NCBI RefSeq assembly: GCF_003590335.1
Contig: NZ_MIET01000011.1
Span: 267,508-331,507, forward strand
Source of the DNA: Pseudoalteromonas sp. MSK9-3
GTDB lineage: Bacteria > Pseudomonadota > Gammaproteobacteria > Enterobacterales > Alteromonadaceae
DNA: 64,000 nt
Direction: 5' to 3'
Below are positions 9,567 through 18,008 of the stretch, piece after piece. The position numbers were made by a program, and so were the translations under genes. The notes under the pieces are model-generated. The model was not told the DNA's origin. It was given only the letters and a program-made list of their open reading frames with translations, and did not search any database. Within the stretch, counting starts at the first letter, position 1. Every line of letters starts with the position of its first letter.

Positions 9567-10073
9567 ATGGCTAAAAAAACGATTCAACGCTTTTTACCTG
9601 ATCACAATAAAATTAAAGAACAAAAATCCTTGAAGATTTTTGGCCGTTGGTTACATGATGCGAACCTATGGCATTTAAATCGGCGCTCTGCACGAGGTGC
9701 TTTTTCGGTTGGTTTATTTTTCGCATTCATCCCTGTTCCTTTTCAAATGATATTAGCAGCAGCATTCGCAATTCCATTTCGCGTAAATTTGCCACTTTCC
9801 GTTGCTTTAGTATGGCTTACTAACCCACTAACAATGCCTCCTATTTTTTATTGCTCCTATATTGTTGGGGTATTTGCACTTGGACAAGAAACTCAGCCAT
9901 TTCATTTTGAAGCAAGTTGGGAATGGTTAGTCCAAAGCATAGCAACAATTGGCCCCGCATTTATGGTTGGCTCACTGATCTGTGCTTCAATCGCCGCAAT
10001 ATTAGGTTATTTTAGTATAGATTTTTTATGGCGTCGCTCTGTCTATAAAGCGTGGGAAGCACGTAACAAATAA
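9567..10073 (+). CDS. DUF2062 family membrane protein
   Basis: 168-residue protein with a basic N-terminus and a DUF2062 core. Seen: GAFSVGLFFAFIPVPFQMILAAAFAIPFR-type hydrophobic stretch, LVWLTNPLTMPPIFYCSYIVG, and a final span near residues 130-150; the NPLT.PP motif is characteristic of the family. Function not established. The frame opens at TTG 9558, but ATG 9567 (MAKKTIQ) fits better. It is divergent from comEC with only 27 bases between the two chosen starts. Confidence 0.85.
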   Translation: MAKKTIQRFLPDHNKIKEQKSLKIFGRWLHDANLWHLNRRSARGAFSVGLFFAFIPVPFQMILAAAFAIPFRVNLPLSVALVWLTNPLTMPPIFYCSYIVGVFALGQETQPFHFEASWEWLVQSIATIGPAFMVGSLICASIAAILGYFSIDFLWRRSVYKAWEARNK

Positions 10074-10080
10074 TACTTTT

Positions 10081-10126
10081 CATAAAGCAAAAAAAAGGCT
10101 CCAATGAGCCTTTTTTTTGCTTTATG
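10081..10126. terminator. bidirectional terminator, perfect 21-bp stem
   Basis: A perfect 21-bp inverted repeat (10081-10101 with 10106-10126) with a CAAT loop contains eight A on one arm and eight T on the other. It therefore gives a stem plus U-tract on either strand and serves the convergent DUF2062 and DUF3466 genes. Confidence 0.92.
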
Positions 10127-10153
10127 ACCCATACTAGGTTGGGTCACTATATG

Positions 10154-11905
10154 CTATATCGACATTTTCTTTTTGCGTCTTAGCCATATAAACGGCATAG
10201 ACAGTAAACTAAGCCAATACGCAGTACCAGACTGACGTTCGTAAGTTTCAGCCTCAGGTGGTGTACAGTCTTCTACTTCACCACTTATCGGAGTCAACAT
10301 AACAGGGACAGTTACCGACTCATATTCAACTTCACCTTTGCTGTCGGTTTCGACCTCTCCAAGTCTGTTACGACGCTCTTCTGTCTTAACAGCAATAGCA
10401 TAAATCGTATTTGAGTCTGTTATTTTGATCGCTTCAGCTATCGTATAAGGGTAAGCATCGCCATTCGCATCTTTACACGGTAATAGTGAATTAATGTTAA
10501 CAATGCTTTCGTCACCTAATTTATATAAAAACCCTTCTCTTCGACGATTTGTACCACTTTTTTCAACTTCACCTTGACCAACGACATAACCCGTATTATT
10601 TATGTCATTAATAGCGGTCTCTGAGCCCGTAAAGTAAGTTGGAATATCATTAATTTTCTGAGTCGTCATGTCATAGTAAAAACCAACAGTATCAAATGGT
10701 GATCCTTGGCTCGACTTGGCTCGATACCCTACAATCACGTTACTATTATTTACATCAACAGCTTTACCCGTTTTATACCACTCATCTTTTTCAGAGATAT
10801 CCGTAAATTGACCGTCCTGAAAGTATCCAGGAACAACCAATGAATTTATCTTGTCATCATATCTCGCTATCGAGTAACCCACCGTAATACCGGCGTTATT
10901 CGTCGCCATAGCAACACTATAAATGTTACTCTCTTCATCGTCCCTTCGAACTGCACCTACCCCAATCTCTTCTGCACCGGTGACAATAAAATTATCATCA
11001 AGCGTCCACTGGTATGCACGTAAGTCATAAAAAGATGACGAACCATTTAAGTTTGTAGCTCTTCGCTCCTCCGCCCACACACAGGCTTGTATAGGAGTTG
11101 TTTCGCCTTTGCATCTATCATCAAAATCATCTTGACGACGCTGGATAATCCCTACACTTGCATAGCCCACTACATGATAACTACCATCTGCCATACGTTT
11201 AATGTCAGTAGCAATACTAGCCCCACCATGCTCGGTGAACGAAGGCTCTAATGTTACTTTTTCACCCGATGGCGTGATTACTATACCACGCGTACCCCAA
11301 TCTCTTACAAAAAAGGTATCTTCCTCAGTTTCATCTTTTGGCGTAAACTGTGTTTTTAAAAAAGGTGCAGAGCCCCACCCAACAATAACGCCATCGTCGC
11401 TAATTGCAGTTAAATAATTTCTTACCGACCGGGTTAATGAATCGTAGTCCGGACTTTGAACGTCAAATAAAACTTGCTCATCAGCAAACTCTGCATCAAA
11501 CGATATACCAATACGATCTTCAAGTTTTTGATATTCAGATGACCCACTCAAACCACTTAGAAAGCCAATCATAAACACATTAGCGTCTGCATTTGTTGCA
11601 GTAGCGCCATTTTGAACATCTTCTAGTGTAAATGTGATTGTTTCATCAATTAACTCATATCTTCGCTTTTCAGCGTCATAAGCGTTTTTAATACGTGAAT
11701 CATCGAAATCAATATAACTTACATCAATAGGCAAATTATAAATATGTGATGCAGTCCCAATAACCTTACCATTTTCATTCGCATCTGAAATGATTGTGTT
11801 AGCTGCGCCATTATGCCTTGGTAATTCTGTAAGTTGATATGTGGCAGCCAAAGCCTGGCCACTCAAGCCAGCAAAAATGCCCGCTGCTATTAAAGTGTGC
11901 TTCAT
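10154..11905 (-). CDS. DUF3466 family secreted protein with HAF-type repeats
   Basis: 583 residues with a Sec signal peptide (cleavage likely after QALA, residue 20) and a C-terminal anchor-like tail: SGTAYW, a hydrophobic stretch SLLSMPFIWL, then RRKKK. Between them are repeats of the form N..G.(V/I)VG about every 45-60 residues (near 41-50, 167-177, 238-248, 335-345, 384-394, 434-444), resembling HAF repeats that build propeller-like folds. Function is unknown. The tail resembles GlyGly-CTERM-type sorting signals (hydrophobic span plus basic end), though no GG precedes it. It lies eight bases downstream of uup and ends at the shared bidirectional terminator. Confidence 0.8.
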   Translation of the reverse strand: MKHTLIAAGIFAGLSGQALAATYQLTELPRHNGAANTIISDANENGKVIGTASHIYNLPIDVSYIDFDDSRIKNAYDAEKRRYELIDETITFTLEDVQNGATATNADANVFMIGFLSGLSGSSEYQKLEDRIGISFDAEFADEQVLFDVQSPDYDSLTRSVRNYLTAISDDGVIVGWGSAPFLKTQFTPKDETEEDTFFVRDWGTRGIVITPSGEKVTLEPSFTEHGGASIATDIKRMADGSYHVVGYASVGIIQRRQDDFDDRCKGETTPIQACVWAEERRATNLNGSSSFYDLRAYQWTLDDNFIVTGAEEIGVGAVRRDDEESNIYSVAMATNNAGITVGYSIARYDDKINSLVVPGYFQDGQFTDISEKDEWYKTGKAVDVNNSNVIVGYRAKSSQGSPFDTVGFYYDMTTQKINDIPTYFTGSETAINDINNTGYVVGQGEVEKSGTNRRREGFLYKLGDESIVNINSLLPCKDANGDAYPYTIAEAIKITDSNTIYAIAVKTEERRNRLGEVETDSKGEVEYESVTVPVMLTPISGEVEDCTPPEAETYERQSGTAYWLSLLSMPFIWLRRKKKMSI

Positions 11906-11913
11906 TTTATTCC

Positions 11914-13842
11914 TTAATACTGATTCTGTAATGCTTCAAGTTCTTCCCAACGCTCAAACGAGGTTTCAAGCTTCGACTCAAGGTCAGCTAAATGGTTCAA
12001 CGCGGCTTGCGTTGTTTCTGCATCTTGCTTGAAAAAATCGGCAGAGTTAACAATTTCTTGCTGTGCTTCTAATGCAAGCTCAAGTGACTCTACTTTACTG
12101 GGCAACTCTTCTAATTCAAGTTTTAATTTGTAACTTAACTTAGTATTTTTGTTACTCGATTGCGGGGCTGGCTTTGTATTTAACTTTTCATTCTTCTGCG
12201 TTTTTTGCTTATCAAGCTTTTCTAACTCTTTGGCCTGGGCAGCTCGATGGGCAACATACTGTTCATAGTCACTATACCCACCGACAATTTCCGTGATCAC
12301 ACCTTTGCCTTCAAAAGCCCAAACACTATTACACGTGTTATCAATAAATTCCCTATCGTGGCTTACTATTAATATTGTGCCTTGATATTGATTTATAATC
12401 TCTTCTAATAGTTCTAGCGTTTCAATATCGAGATCATTGGTTGGCTCATCCAAAACCAAAATATTTGAGGGCTTAAGAAATAACTTTGCCAATAAGAGTC
12501 TATTTTTTTCGCCACCTGACAATGCCTTTACTGGCGTTCTTGCTCTGGCTGGCGGAAACAAAAAGTCTTGTAGATAACCCAACACATGACGGCTTCGGCC
12601 ACCCATCATAACTTCTTGCTTACCTTCTGCAACGTTATCTTGTACCGTCGCATTTTCATCTAGTTTCTCTCTATATTGATCAAAATAAGCAACTTCTAGA
12701 TTCACGCCTTGTTTAATTTTACCCTGATCTGCATCTAAGTTACCAAAAAGCAACTTGAGCAGTGTTGTTTTACCCACACCATTGGGGCCAACAAGCCCGA
12801 CTCTGTCGCCTCGCATCACCAAGGTAGAGAAGTCTTTGGTGATCACCTTATCTTTAAAGGCATGGTCAACATGTTGCGCTTCAAAGACCAACTTACCTGA
12901 ACGATCGGCAGTTTCGATGTTAAAGTCTGTTTTGCCCACTTGTTCGATACGCTGTTTGCGCTCAGTTCGTAGTGATTTAAGCGCCCTAACACGACCTTCA
13001 TTACGCGTTCTTCGCGCTTTGATCCCCTGTCGGATCCATGCTTCTTCTTCCGCTAGTTTTTTATCAAAGAGTGCATTTTGCGTTTCTTCGACTTTGAGGT
13101 CATGCGCTTTCTGTTCTAAGTAGGTCGCATAATCGCCCGGGTAAGAAATTAACTTGCCTCGGTCTAGGTCTAATATACGGGTCGCTACAGCACGAATAAA
13201 TGCCCTGTCATGCGATATAAAGACAATGCCACCTTTAAACTCTTTCAAAAACTGCTCTAACCAAATCACACTGTTCATGTCTAAGTGGTTCGTTGGCTCA
13301 TCAAGGAGAAGTAAATCGGGTTCACAGACCAACGCCTTCGCAAGCGCTACTTTACGTAACCATCCGCCTGACAACTTTTCTAAACGCATATCACCCGTTA
13401 ATTCAAGCTGGCTTAATACCGCTTGAATACGGCTTTCAAAACGCCATGCATCAGCCGCTTCGATTTTAGTTGATAATCGCTCAAGTTTATTGAGTTGGGC
13501 TTGAGATTGATCCGTTTGTAATGTTTCATTGACCTGATTAAACTCAATCAGTAGGTTTGCGATATCAGGCAAACCACTGGCTACATAATCAAATACAGGG
13601 CCTTCAGCACCTTTCGGTGGATCCTGTTCTAATCGTGAGATTTTAAGCTCACCAACACGATTAATTTCACCATCATCAAGTACAACTTCACCATCTAGTA
13701 CTTTTAACAGTGTTGATTTACCAGCGCCATTCCTGCCGACAATACATACTCTCTCACCCGCTTCAATAATTGCGTCGGCATTATCTAGCAAAGGGTGAGT
13801 TCCAAACGCCAATTGCGCTTTGGCTATTCTTATTAAATCCAT
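11914..13842 (-). CDS. uup: ABC-F ATPase Uup
   Basis: Cytoplasmic ABC-F protein with two ATPase domains and no membrane spans. Seen: Walker A GRNGAGKST (about residue 37) and GPNGVGKTT (about residue 355), signatures LSGGWLRKVALAKAL and LSGGEKNRLLLAKL, two LLLDEPTNHLD/LVLDEPTNDLD Walker B motifs, and a C-terminal charged coiled coil (about 545-640) typical of Uup. In E. coli Uup influences transposon excision and ribosome-linked processes. It lies directly after rlmKL and a glutaredoxin-like gene, as rlmKL-uup is ordered in E. coli. Confidence 0.94.
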   Translation of the reverse strand: MDLIRIAKAQLAFGTHPLLDNADAIIEAGERVCIVGRNGAGKSTLLKVLDGEVVLDDGEINRVGELKISRLEQDPPKGAEGPVFDYVASGLPDIANLLIEFNQVNETLQTDQSQAQLNKLERLSTKIEAADAWRFESRIQAVLSQLELTGDMRLEKLSGGWLRKVALAKALVCEPDLLLLDEPTNHLDMNSVIWLEQFLKEFKGGIVFISHDRAFIRAVATRILDLDRGKLISYPGDYATYLEQKAHDLKVEETQNALFDKKLAEEEAWIRQGIKARRTRNEGRVRALKSLRTERKQRIEQVGKTDFNIETADRSGKLVFEAQHVDHAFKDKVITKDFSTLVMRGDRVGLVGPNGVGKTTLLKLLFGNLDADQGKIKQGVNLEVAYFDQYREKLDENATVQDNVAEGKQEVMMGGRSRHVLGYLQDFLFPPARARTPVKALSGGEKNRLLLAKLFLKPSNILVLDEPTNDLDIETLELLEEIINQYQGTILIVSHDREFIDNTCNSVWAFEGKGVITEIVGGYSDYEQYVAHRAAQAKELEKLDKQKTQKNEKLNTKPAPQSSNKNTKLSYKLKLELEELPSKVESLELALEAQQEIVNSADFFKQDAETTQAALNHLADLESKLETSFERWEELEALQNQY

Positions 13843-13843
13843 A

Positions 13844-14074
13844 TTATTCTACGAGTTGTTGAATTTGAGATAGTTCAAAAGGCCATGATAACTGTACATG
13901 ATCGCTTTTGCGCTCGAATACCGGAATAGTTGTTTGATAACTTTGCATCAAAGCTTCATTGCTCGTGATATCAATTTCTTCGATATCACTGGCAGGTAAA
14001 GTTTGTAGAGCAAGCGAATAAGCTTGCTCACAAAGATGACAACCATCGGTATGGTATAAAACAAACCTAGCCAT
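13844..14074 (-). CDS. glutaredoxin-like protein
   Basis: 76-residue thioredoxin-fold protein. Seen: N-terminal beta strand FVLYHTDG followed by CHLC (Cys14 and Cys17 region), and TTIPVF with the cis-Pro typical of glutaredoxins. Likely a thiol-disulfide oxidoreductase; the partner is unknown. It overlaps the end of rlmKL by eight bases and uup follows after one base, so it is cotranscribed with both. Confidence 0.85.
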   Translation of the reverse strand: MARFVLYHTDGCHLCEQAYSLALQTLPASDIEEIDITSNEALMQSYQTTIPVFERKSDHVQLSWPFELSQIQQLVE

Positions 14075-16178
14075 GTGTGATTAACCAGCTATTGTGAATT
14101 TGTTTGTTACGCTTAAAATCTGGTGAGAGTGTTTTTTCTGAAATATTTTCAGCTTTAAGTCCTAATCCAATCAGCGCAACTTCATCCATTTTAAAGCCAC
14201 GTTTATTATTAGAGAAAACAAGTGTGCCATTGGGACTCAATATATTTTTTATCCAAGTGAATAACTGGATATGGTCACGCTGTACGTCAAATGCTTCTTT
14301 CATTCTCTTTGAATTAGAAAATGTAGGTGGATCTAAGAAGATCAGATCATACTGCCCTTGAGCATACTCCAACCATTTCAAACAATCAGCCTGTTCAAAC
14401 CTAAAACGAGTATTTTTCAACTCATTAAGTGCAAAGTTTTCTTCTGCCCATTTTAAATACGTTTTTGACATATCAACAGTTGTAACCGCTTTAGCACCCC
14501 CCAAAGCTGCATGAACCGACACAGAGCCGGTATATGCAAATAAATTAAGCACACGTTTACCATTGGCGTTCTCTTGAATATAGCGACGTGCAAGACGGTG
14601 ATCCAAAAATAACCCAGTATCAAGGTAATCAAACAAGTTTACTTTAAACTTAGCGCCGAACTCTTCCACGATCTCAAAGCGATTCTGCTTATCCATTGAC
14701 GTATATTGTGCTTCACCTTTCTGGCGTTTTCTCACTTTTACGGCAATATTCTCAGGTTCTATATTGAGTTGCTGTGCCGTGAGTGTGATCACATCCTGTA
14801 AACGTTTTTGCGCTACATCATCTTCAATTTCTTTTGGCGCAGCATACTCAAAAATCACAGCACAGTCATTGTACACATCTACAGCCACGTTATATTCAGG
14901 GATATCTGCGTCATAAACGCGATAAGCTGATACCTGCTCTTTTTTAAGCCACGACTTTAATGCTTGCTTGTTCTTTTTTACTCGGTTTGCGAACGCGCTT
15001 GACCCTTCATAGTTCAGCCCTGTCGCACGTTCATTCTGATTCACTTGGCGCTCATTTAATTCATATAAATTAAACTCAGCATCTAATGGACCATTCTTAA
15101 ATTTATAACGTTTTTCTCGCGACAATTTCAATAGTTTAAACAAACTATCGTCTGTTCCTAATAAAGCCAGCTTCCAGTTAGGAAAGTATTTTTTAAATGC
15201 CACACCCATATTACGGTGTAAATTGACTAACTCAGCCATTGAACCAATACGCTCACCGTAAGGTAAGTTACTGATCACAACACCCGGACGTTTGGCAATG
15301 CTTTTCAATTGATTCGCATCACCTTGCTTAAACTTAATCGTGTTACTCACACCAGCACGACCAGCATTTTGCTCGGCCACTTCAACGAGTTTACTGTCAA
15401 TATCTGAACCAATTAGCCATAAGTTATTATCTTGCTGCTGTTCTTTAAGTTCAGCTTTGACTATATCAAACTTCGCTTTTCGAAAGCTTGGTAAACGCTT
15501 AAACGCAAATTCACGTTCAGTATTCGTTGGCGCGTTATTTGCCATACCCGCGGCTTCAATCAGCAGCGTACCCGAACCACAACATGGATCAAATAAAGGT
15601 TGCGTAATGTCATCTAACCAACCACTACGCTTAACTAATGCGGCAGCTAAGTGCTCACGAATAGGCGCTTTACCCTGCTTAGTTCTGTAACCACGGTCAG
15701 ATAAACGAGGTCCAGAATAATCAATATATAACGCGCATTTGTTGCGATTAAGTTTCGCTATAATACGAATATTTGGCTCAGATTTATCAACATTAGGCCG
15801 CTGTTCATATAAGTCATTAAAATAGTCTACTACACCATCTTTAATCACTAAGCCTGAAAATTGTGTGTTCTTTAGCTCTGTGTTGGTACCATTAAACTCA
15901 ATCGCAAATGTTTGCGTTGGTCCGAACCAATCTTGCCAAGCTTGAAAGCGTGCAAATTTATAGAGCGCATCTTTATTAGATATCTCTTCACTTTCATCAA
16001 TTAAAAGCATGATCCGAGTGGCAAAGCGCGTCATCATACAAATTCTTTGCGCGGTGCTATTATCCGTTTCAAATCGGACCGAACCGACACTTTGTTTACC
16101 CAGTGTCACGCCTGCTTGTTCTAATTCTTCAGCTAATAAGTGCTCTATGCCGATAGATGTAAGTGCGATAAATTGCAA
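14067..16178 (-). CDS. rlmKL: bifunctional 23S rRNA methyltransferase RlmKL (m2G2445/m7G2069)
   Basis: Fused methyltransferase that modifies G2445 (N2) and G2069 (N7) of 23S rRNA. Seen: N-terminal THUMP region, the RlmL half with DPCCGSGTLLIEAA and SNLPYGERIG (NLPY catalytic motif), and the RlmK half with NLFAYTGSVSVHAALGGA and FLDPPTFSNSKRM. Length 703 matches the E. coli fusion. The start codon is TTG at 16178 (MQFIALT), with AGGG eight bases upstream; no ATG nearby gives a complete THUMP domain. Confidence 0.94.
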   Translation of the reverse strand: MQFIALTSIGIEHLLAEELEQAGVTLGKQSVGSVRFETDNSTAQRICMMTRFATRIMLLIDESEEISNKDALYKFARFQAWQDWFGPTQTFAIEFNGTNTELKNTQFSGLVIKDGVVDYFNDLYEQRPNVDKSEPNIRIIAKLNRNKCALYIDYSGPRLSDRGYRTKQGKAPIREHLAAALVKRSGWLDDITQPLFDPCCGSGTLLIEAAGMANNAPTNTEREFAFKRLPSFRKAKFDIVKAELKEQQQDNNLWLIGSDIDSKLVEVAEQNAGRAGVSNTIKFKQGDANQLKSIAKRPGVVISNLPYGERIGSMAELVNLHRNMGVAFKKYFPNWKLALLGTDDSLFKLLKLSREKRYKFKNGPLDAEFNLYELNERQVNQNERATGLNYEGSSAFANRVKKNKQALKSWLKKEQVSAYRVYDADIPEYNVAVDVYNDCAVIFEYAAPKEIEDDVAQKRLQDVITLTAQQLNIEPENIAVKVRKRQKGEAQYTSMDKQNRFEIVEEFGAKFKVNLFDYLDTGLFLDHRLARRYIQENANGKRVLNLFAYTGSVSVHAALGGAKAVTTVDMSKTYLKWAEENFALNELKNTRFRFEQADCLKWLEYAQGQYDLIFLDPPTFSNSKRMKEAFDVQRDHIQLFTWIKNILSPNGTLVFSNNKRGFKMDEVALIGLGLKAENISEKTLSPDFKRNKQIHNSWLITHG

Positions 16179-16246
16179 TGTGCTAACCCTATGTATTCAA
16201 TTGGAAGCGAGTATAACATAGGTTAACGTGAGGAGGAGTAACAGGA

Positions 16247-16774
16247 TTACGCTGATTTGATAATTTTATCGGCGATCACTAACGGATGGATCCTGTCGTT
16301 TAACACTTTAATGGCTTGAAATTGCTCAAGCTCTAAATGCTCATCAAGTTTGAAGTTCGCGGTCAAATTAATGCAAAGTGACGATTCTTCACAATACTCA
16401 ACGATAAAAAATTCACCCGTTTGAGTTTTCGAATGTAAGCTGATAATCGCCTCGGTACATGCTTCCCCCCCTTGATAAGGATGAAAAAACCAACTCTTTG
16501 CTTGTACTGGCAATAAATAAAACTTGGCAGCGGTTGCATTCAGTGCAATTTGACAACATTGCGCTTCACTCCACACCGCGAATTTACATAGGTAGGCAAA
16601 TACATTTTGATAGTAGCCAGCTTCATTTAGGCTAAAGTTTGGGCTATGAACAATATCTTGAGTCAGCTGACGCTGTCTGAATGGGGTACATAAACTGAGG
16701 TCTTCACCTAGGTCTACGAGCAAGCGATTTCGGTGGCTACATAACTGCCATTGCCATTCTTTAGATGCTTGCAC
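16247..16774 (-). CDS. zapC: cell division protein ZapC
   Basis: FtsZ-associated protein that promotes FtsZ filament bundling at mid-cell. Recognised by W.W..(C/Y)...NRL.VDL.EDL.L.TPFR at the N-terminus and by VEYCEESSLCI and IKVLNDRIHPL near the end. It also lies between pyrD and rlmKL as in E. coli. The start is GTG at 16774, preceded seven bases away by GGGAG. That Shine-Dalgarno lies in the 3' arm of an imperfect hairpin (16781-16823), so its translation could be controlled. Confidence 0.88.
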   Translation of the reverse strand: MQASKEWQWQLCSHRNRLLVDLGEDLSLCTPFRQRQLTQDIVHSPNFSLNEAGYYQNVFAYLCKFAVWSEAQCCQIALNATAAKFYLLPVQAKSWFFHPYQGGEACTEAIISLHSKTQTGEFFIVEYCEESSLCINLTANFKLDEHLELEQFQAIKVLNDRIHPLVIADKIIKSA

Positions 16775-16780
16775 AATACG

Positions 16781-16823
16781 ACTCCCACCAACTATTTATG
16801 ATTATTTAATAGTAGATGGGAGT
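16781..16823 (-). promoter_or_regulatory. hairpin covering the zapC Shine-Dalgarno
   Basis: On the minus strand the leader can fold with a 7-bp terminal stem (16781-16787 with 16817-16823), two mismatches and a further 6-bp stem (16791-16796 with 16808-16813). The GGGAG ribosome-binding sequence of zapC is the 3' arm and CTCCC is the 5' arm. Whether it regulates or is incidental is not known. Confidence 0.45.
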
Positions 16824-16899
16824 ATAACTAAAAAACCTAAACTGTGAAATTTTTTATAATAACAATTTGTTTAGGATCATTTTGTTATATAACGGATCC

Positions 16900-17910
16900 T
16901 TATAACCCGTCAACGATCCTTTTCACCAGCCCTGGACCTTCATATATAAAGCCCGTATATACCTGAACCAAATCTGCTCCAGCAGAAAGTTTCTCTTTTG
17001 CAGATTCTGCTGAATCAATGCCACCAACGCCAATTATTGGTAATTTACCGTCGGTAATGCGTCTCAACTCATCAACAACAAACGTCGACTTTTCTCGAAC
17101 TGGACGACCCGATAATCCACCGGCTTCTTCGGCATACTGCATACCTTGAACCGCAGTGCGCTCCAGTGTCGTGTTGGTGGCAATCACGCCATCGATGCGA
17201 TTTTTTGTAAGAGATTCAGCAATTTGAGCAACTTGCACCGCGTCAATATCAGGCGCTATTTTAACAAGCATAGGCACTGACTTATTGTGTTTTGCAATTA
17301 AATCCATTTGCTCATTCTTCAAGCTTTCAAGCAAATCATCGAGTGCATCTCCGTATTGAAGGTCACGTAAACCTGGCGTGTTAGGCGATGAAATGTTCAC
17401 CGTAATATATGACGCGTGTTCGAATACTTTACGCATACAGTGGATGTAATCATCTTTGCCCTGTTCATTCGGTGTATCTTTATTTTTTCCTATATTGATC
17501 CCTAAGATCCCAGAATACTTTGCCGCTTTTACATTATTAACTAAGTTATCGACGCCTTTATTATTAAATCCCATACGATTAATAACCGCATGTGCATCAG
17601 GAAGCCTAAAAATACGTGGCTTATCGTTTCCAGCTTGAGGCCTTGGCGTCACCGTACCAACTTCAAGAAAACCAAAGCCCATTTGTCCAAACGCATCTAT
17701 GCACTCTGCGTTTTTGTCTAATCCGGCAGCCAATCCAACCGGGTTTTTAAAATCAAGTCCTAAGAAGTTCACTGGCTTATCAGCCACTGTTTGAGACCAC
17801 GCAGCACTCAGTGGTGTATTTGCAAAACGACGTAAGTTATTTAATGCAAAGTCGTGGGCCCATTCAGCATCGCGGCTAAACATATAACGTCGTGCAATAT
17901 CGTAAAACAT
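16900..17910 (-). CDS. pyrD: dihydroorotate dehydrogenase (quinone), class 2
   Basis: Membrane-associated flavoenzyme that oxidises dihydroorotate to orotate with ubiquinone in pyrimidine synthesis. Seen: N-terminal helical extension of class 2 enzymes, [30 protein letters not shown], the catalytic-Ser region [15 protein letters not shown], and the FMN-binding IIGVGGI. 336 residues, normal. AGGAG precedes the ATG. zapC lies downstream. Confidence 0.97.
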   Translation of the reverse strand: MFYDIARRYMFSRDAEWAHDFALNNLRRFANTPLSAAWSQTVADKPVNFLGLDFKNPVGLAAGLDKNAECIDAFGQMGFGFLEVGTVTPRPQAGNDKPRIFRLPDAHAVINRMGFNNKGVDNLVNNVKAAKYSGILGINIGKNKDTPNEQGKDDYIHCMRKVFEHASYITVNISSPNTPGLRDLQYGDALDDLLESLKNEQMDLIAKHNKSVPMLVKIAPDIDAVQVAQIAESLTKNRIDGVIATNTTLERTAVQGMQYAEEAGGLSGRPVREKSTFVVDELRRITDGKLPIIGVGGIDSAESAKEKLSAGADLVQVYTGFIYEGPGLVKRIVDGL

Positions 17911-17963
17911 GAAAACTCCTAAAAGATCCTAAGTAACACAAGTCTGCCGCATAAACAGCAGAT

Positions 17964-17995
17964 AAAAAAATACCCCAGCAAGGCCGGGGTATTTT
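17964..17995 (-). terminator. rho-independent terminator of the glutamate dehydrogenase gene
   Basis: A 10-bp stem (17967-17976 with 17986-17995, ATACCCC/GGGGTAT core) is followed on the minus strand by seven T residues. It lies 14 bases after the stop of the NAD-GDH gene and separates it from pyrD. Confidence 0.88.
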
Positions 17996-18008
17996 AACGA
18001 ATTATAAT

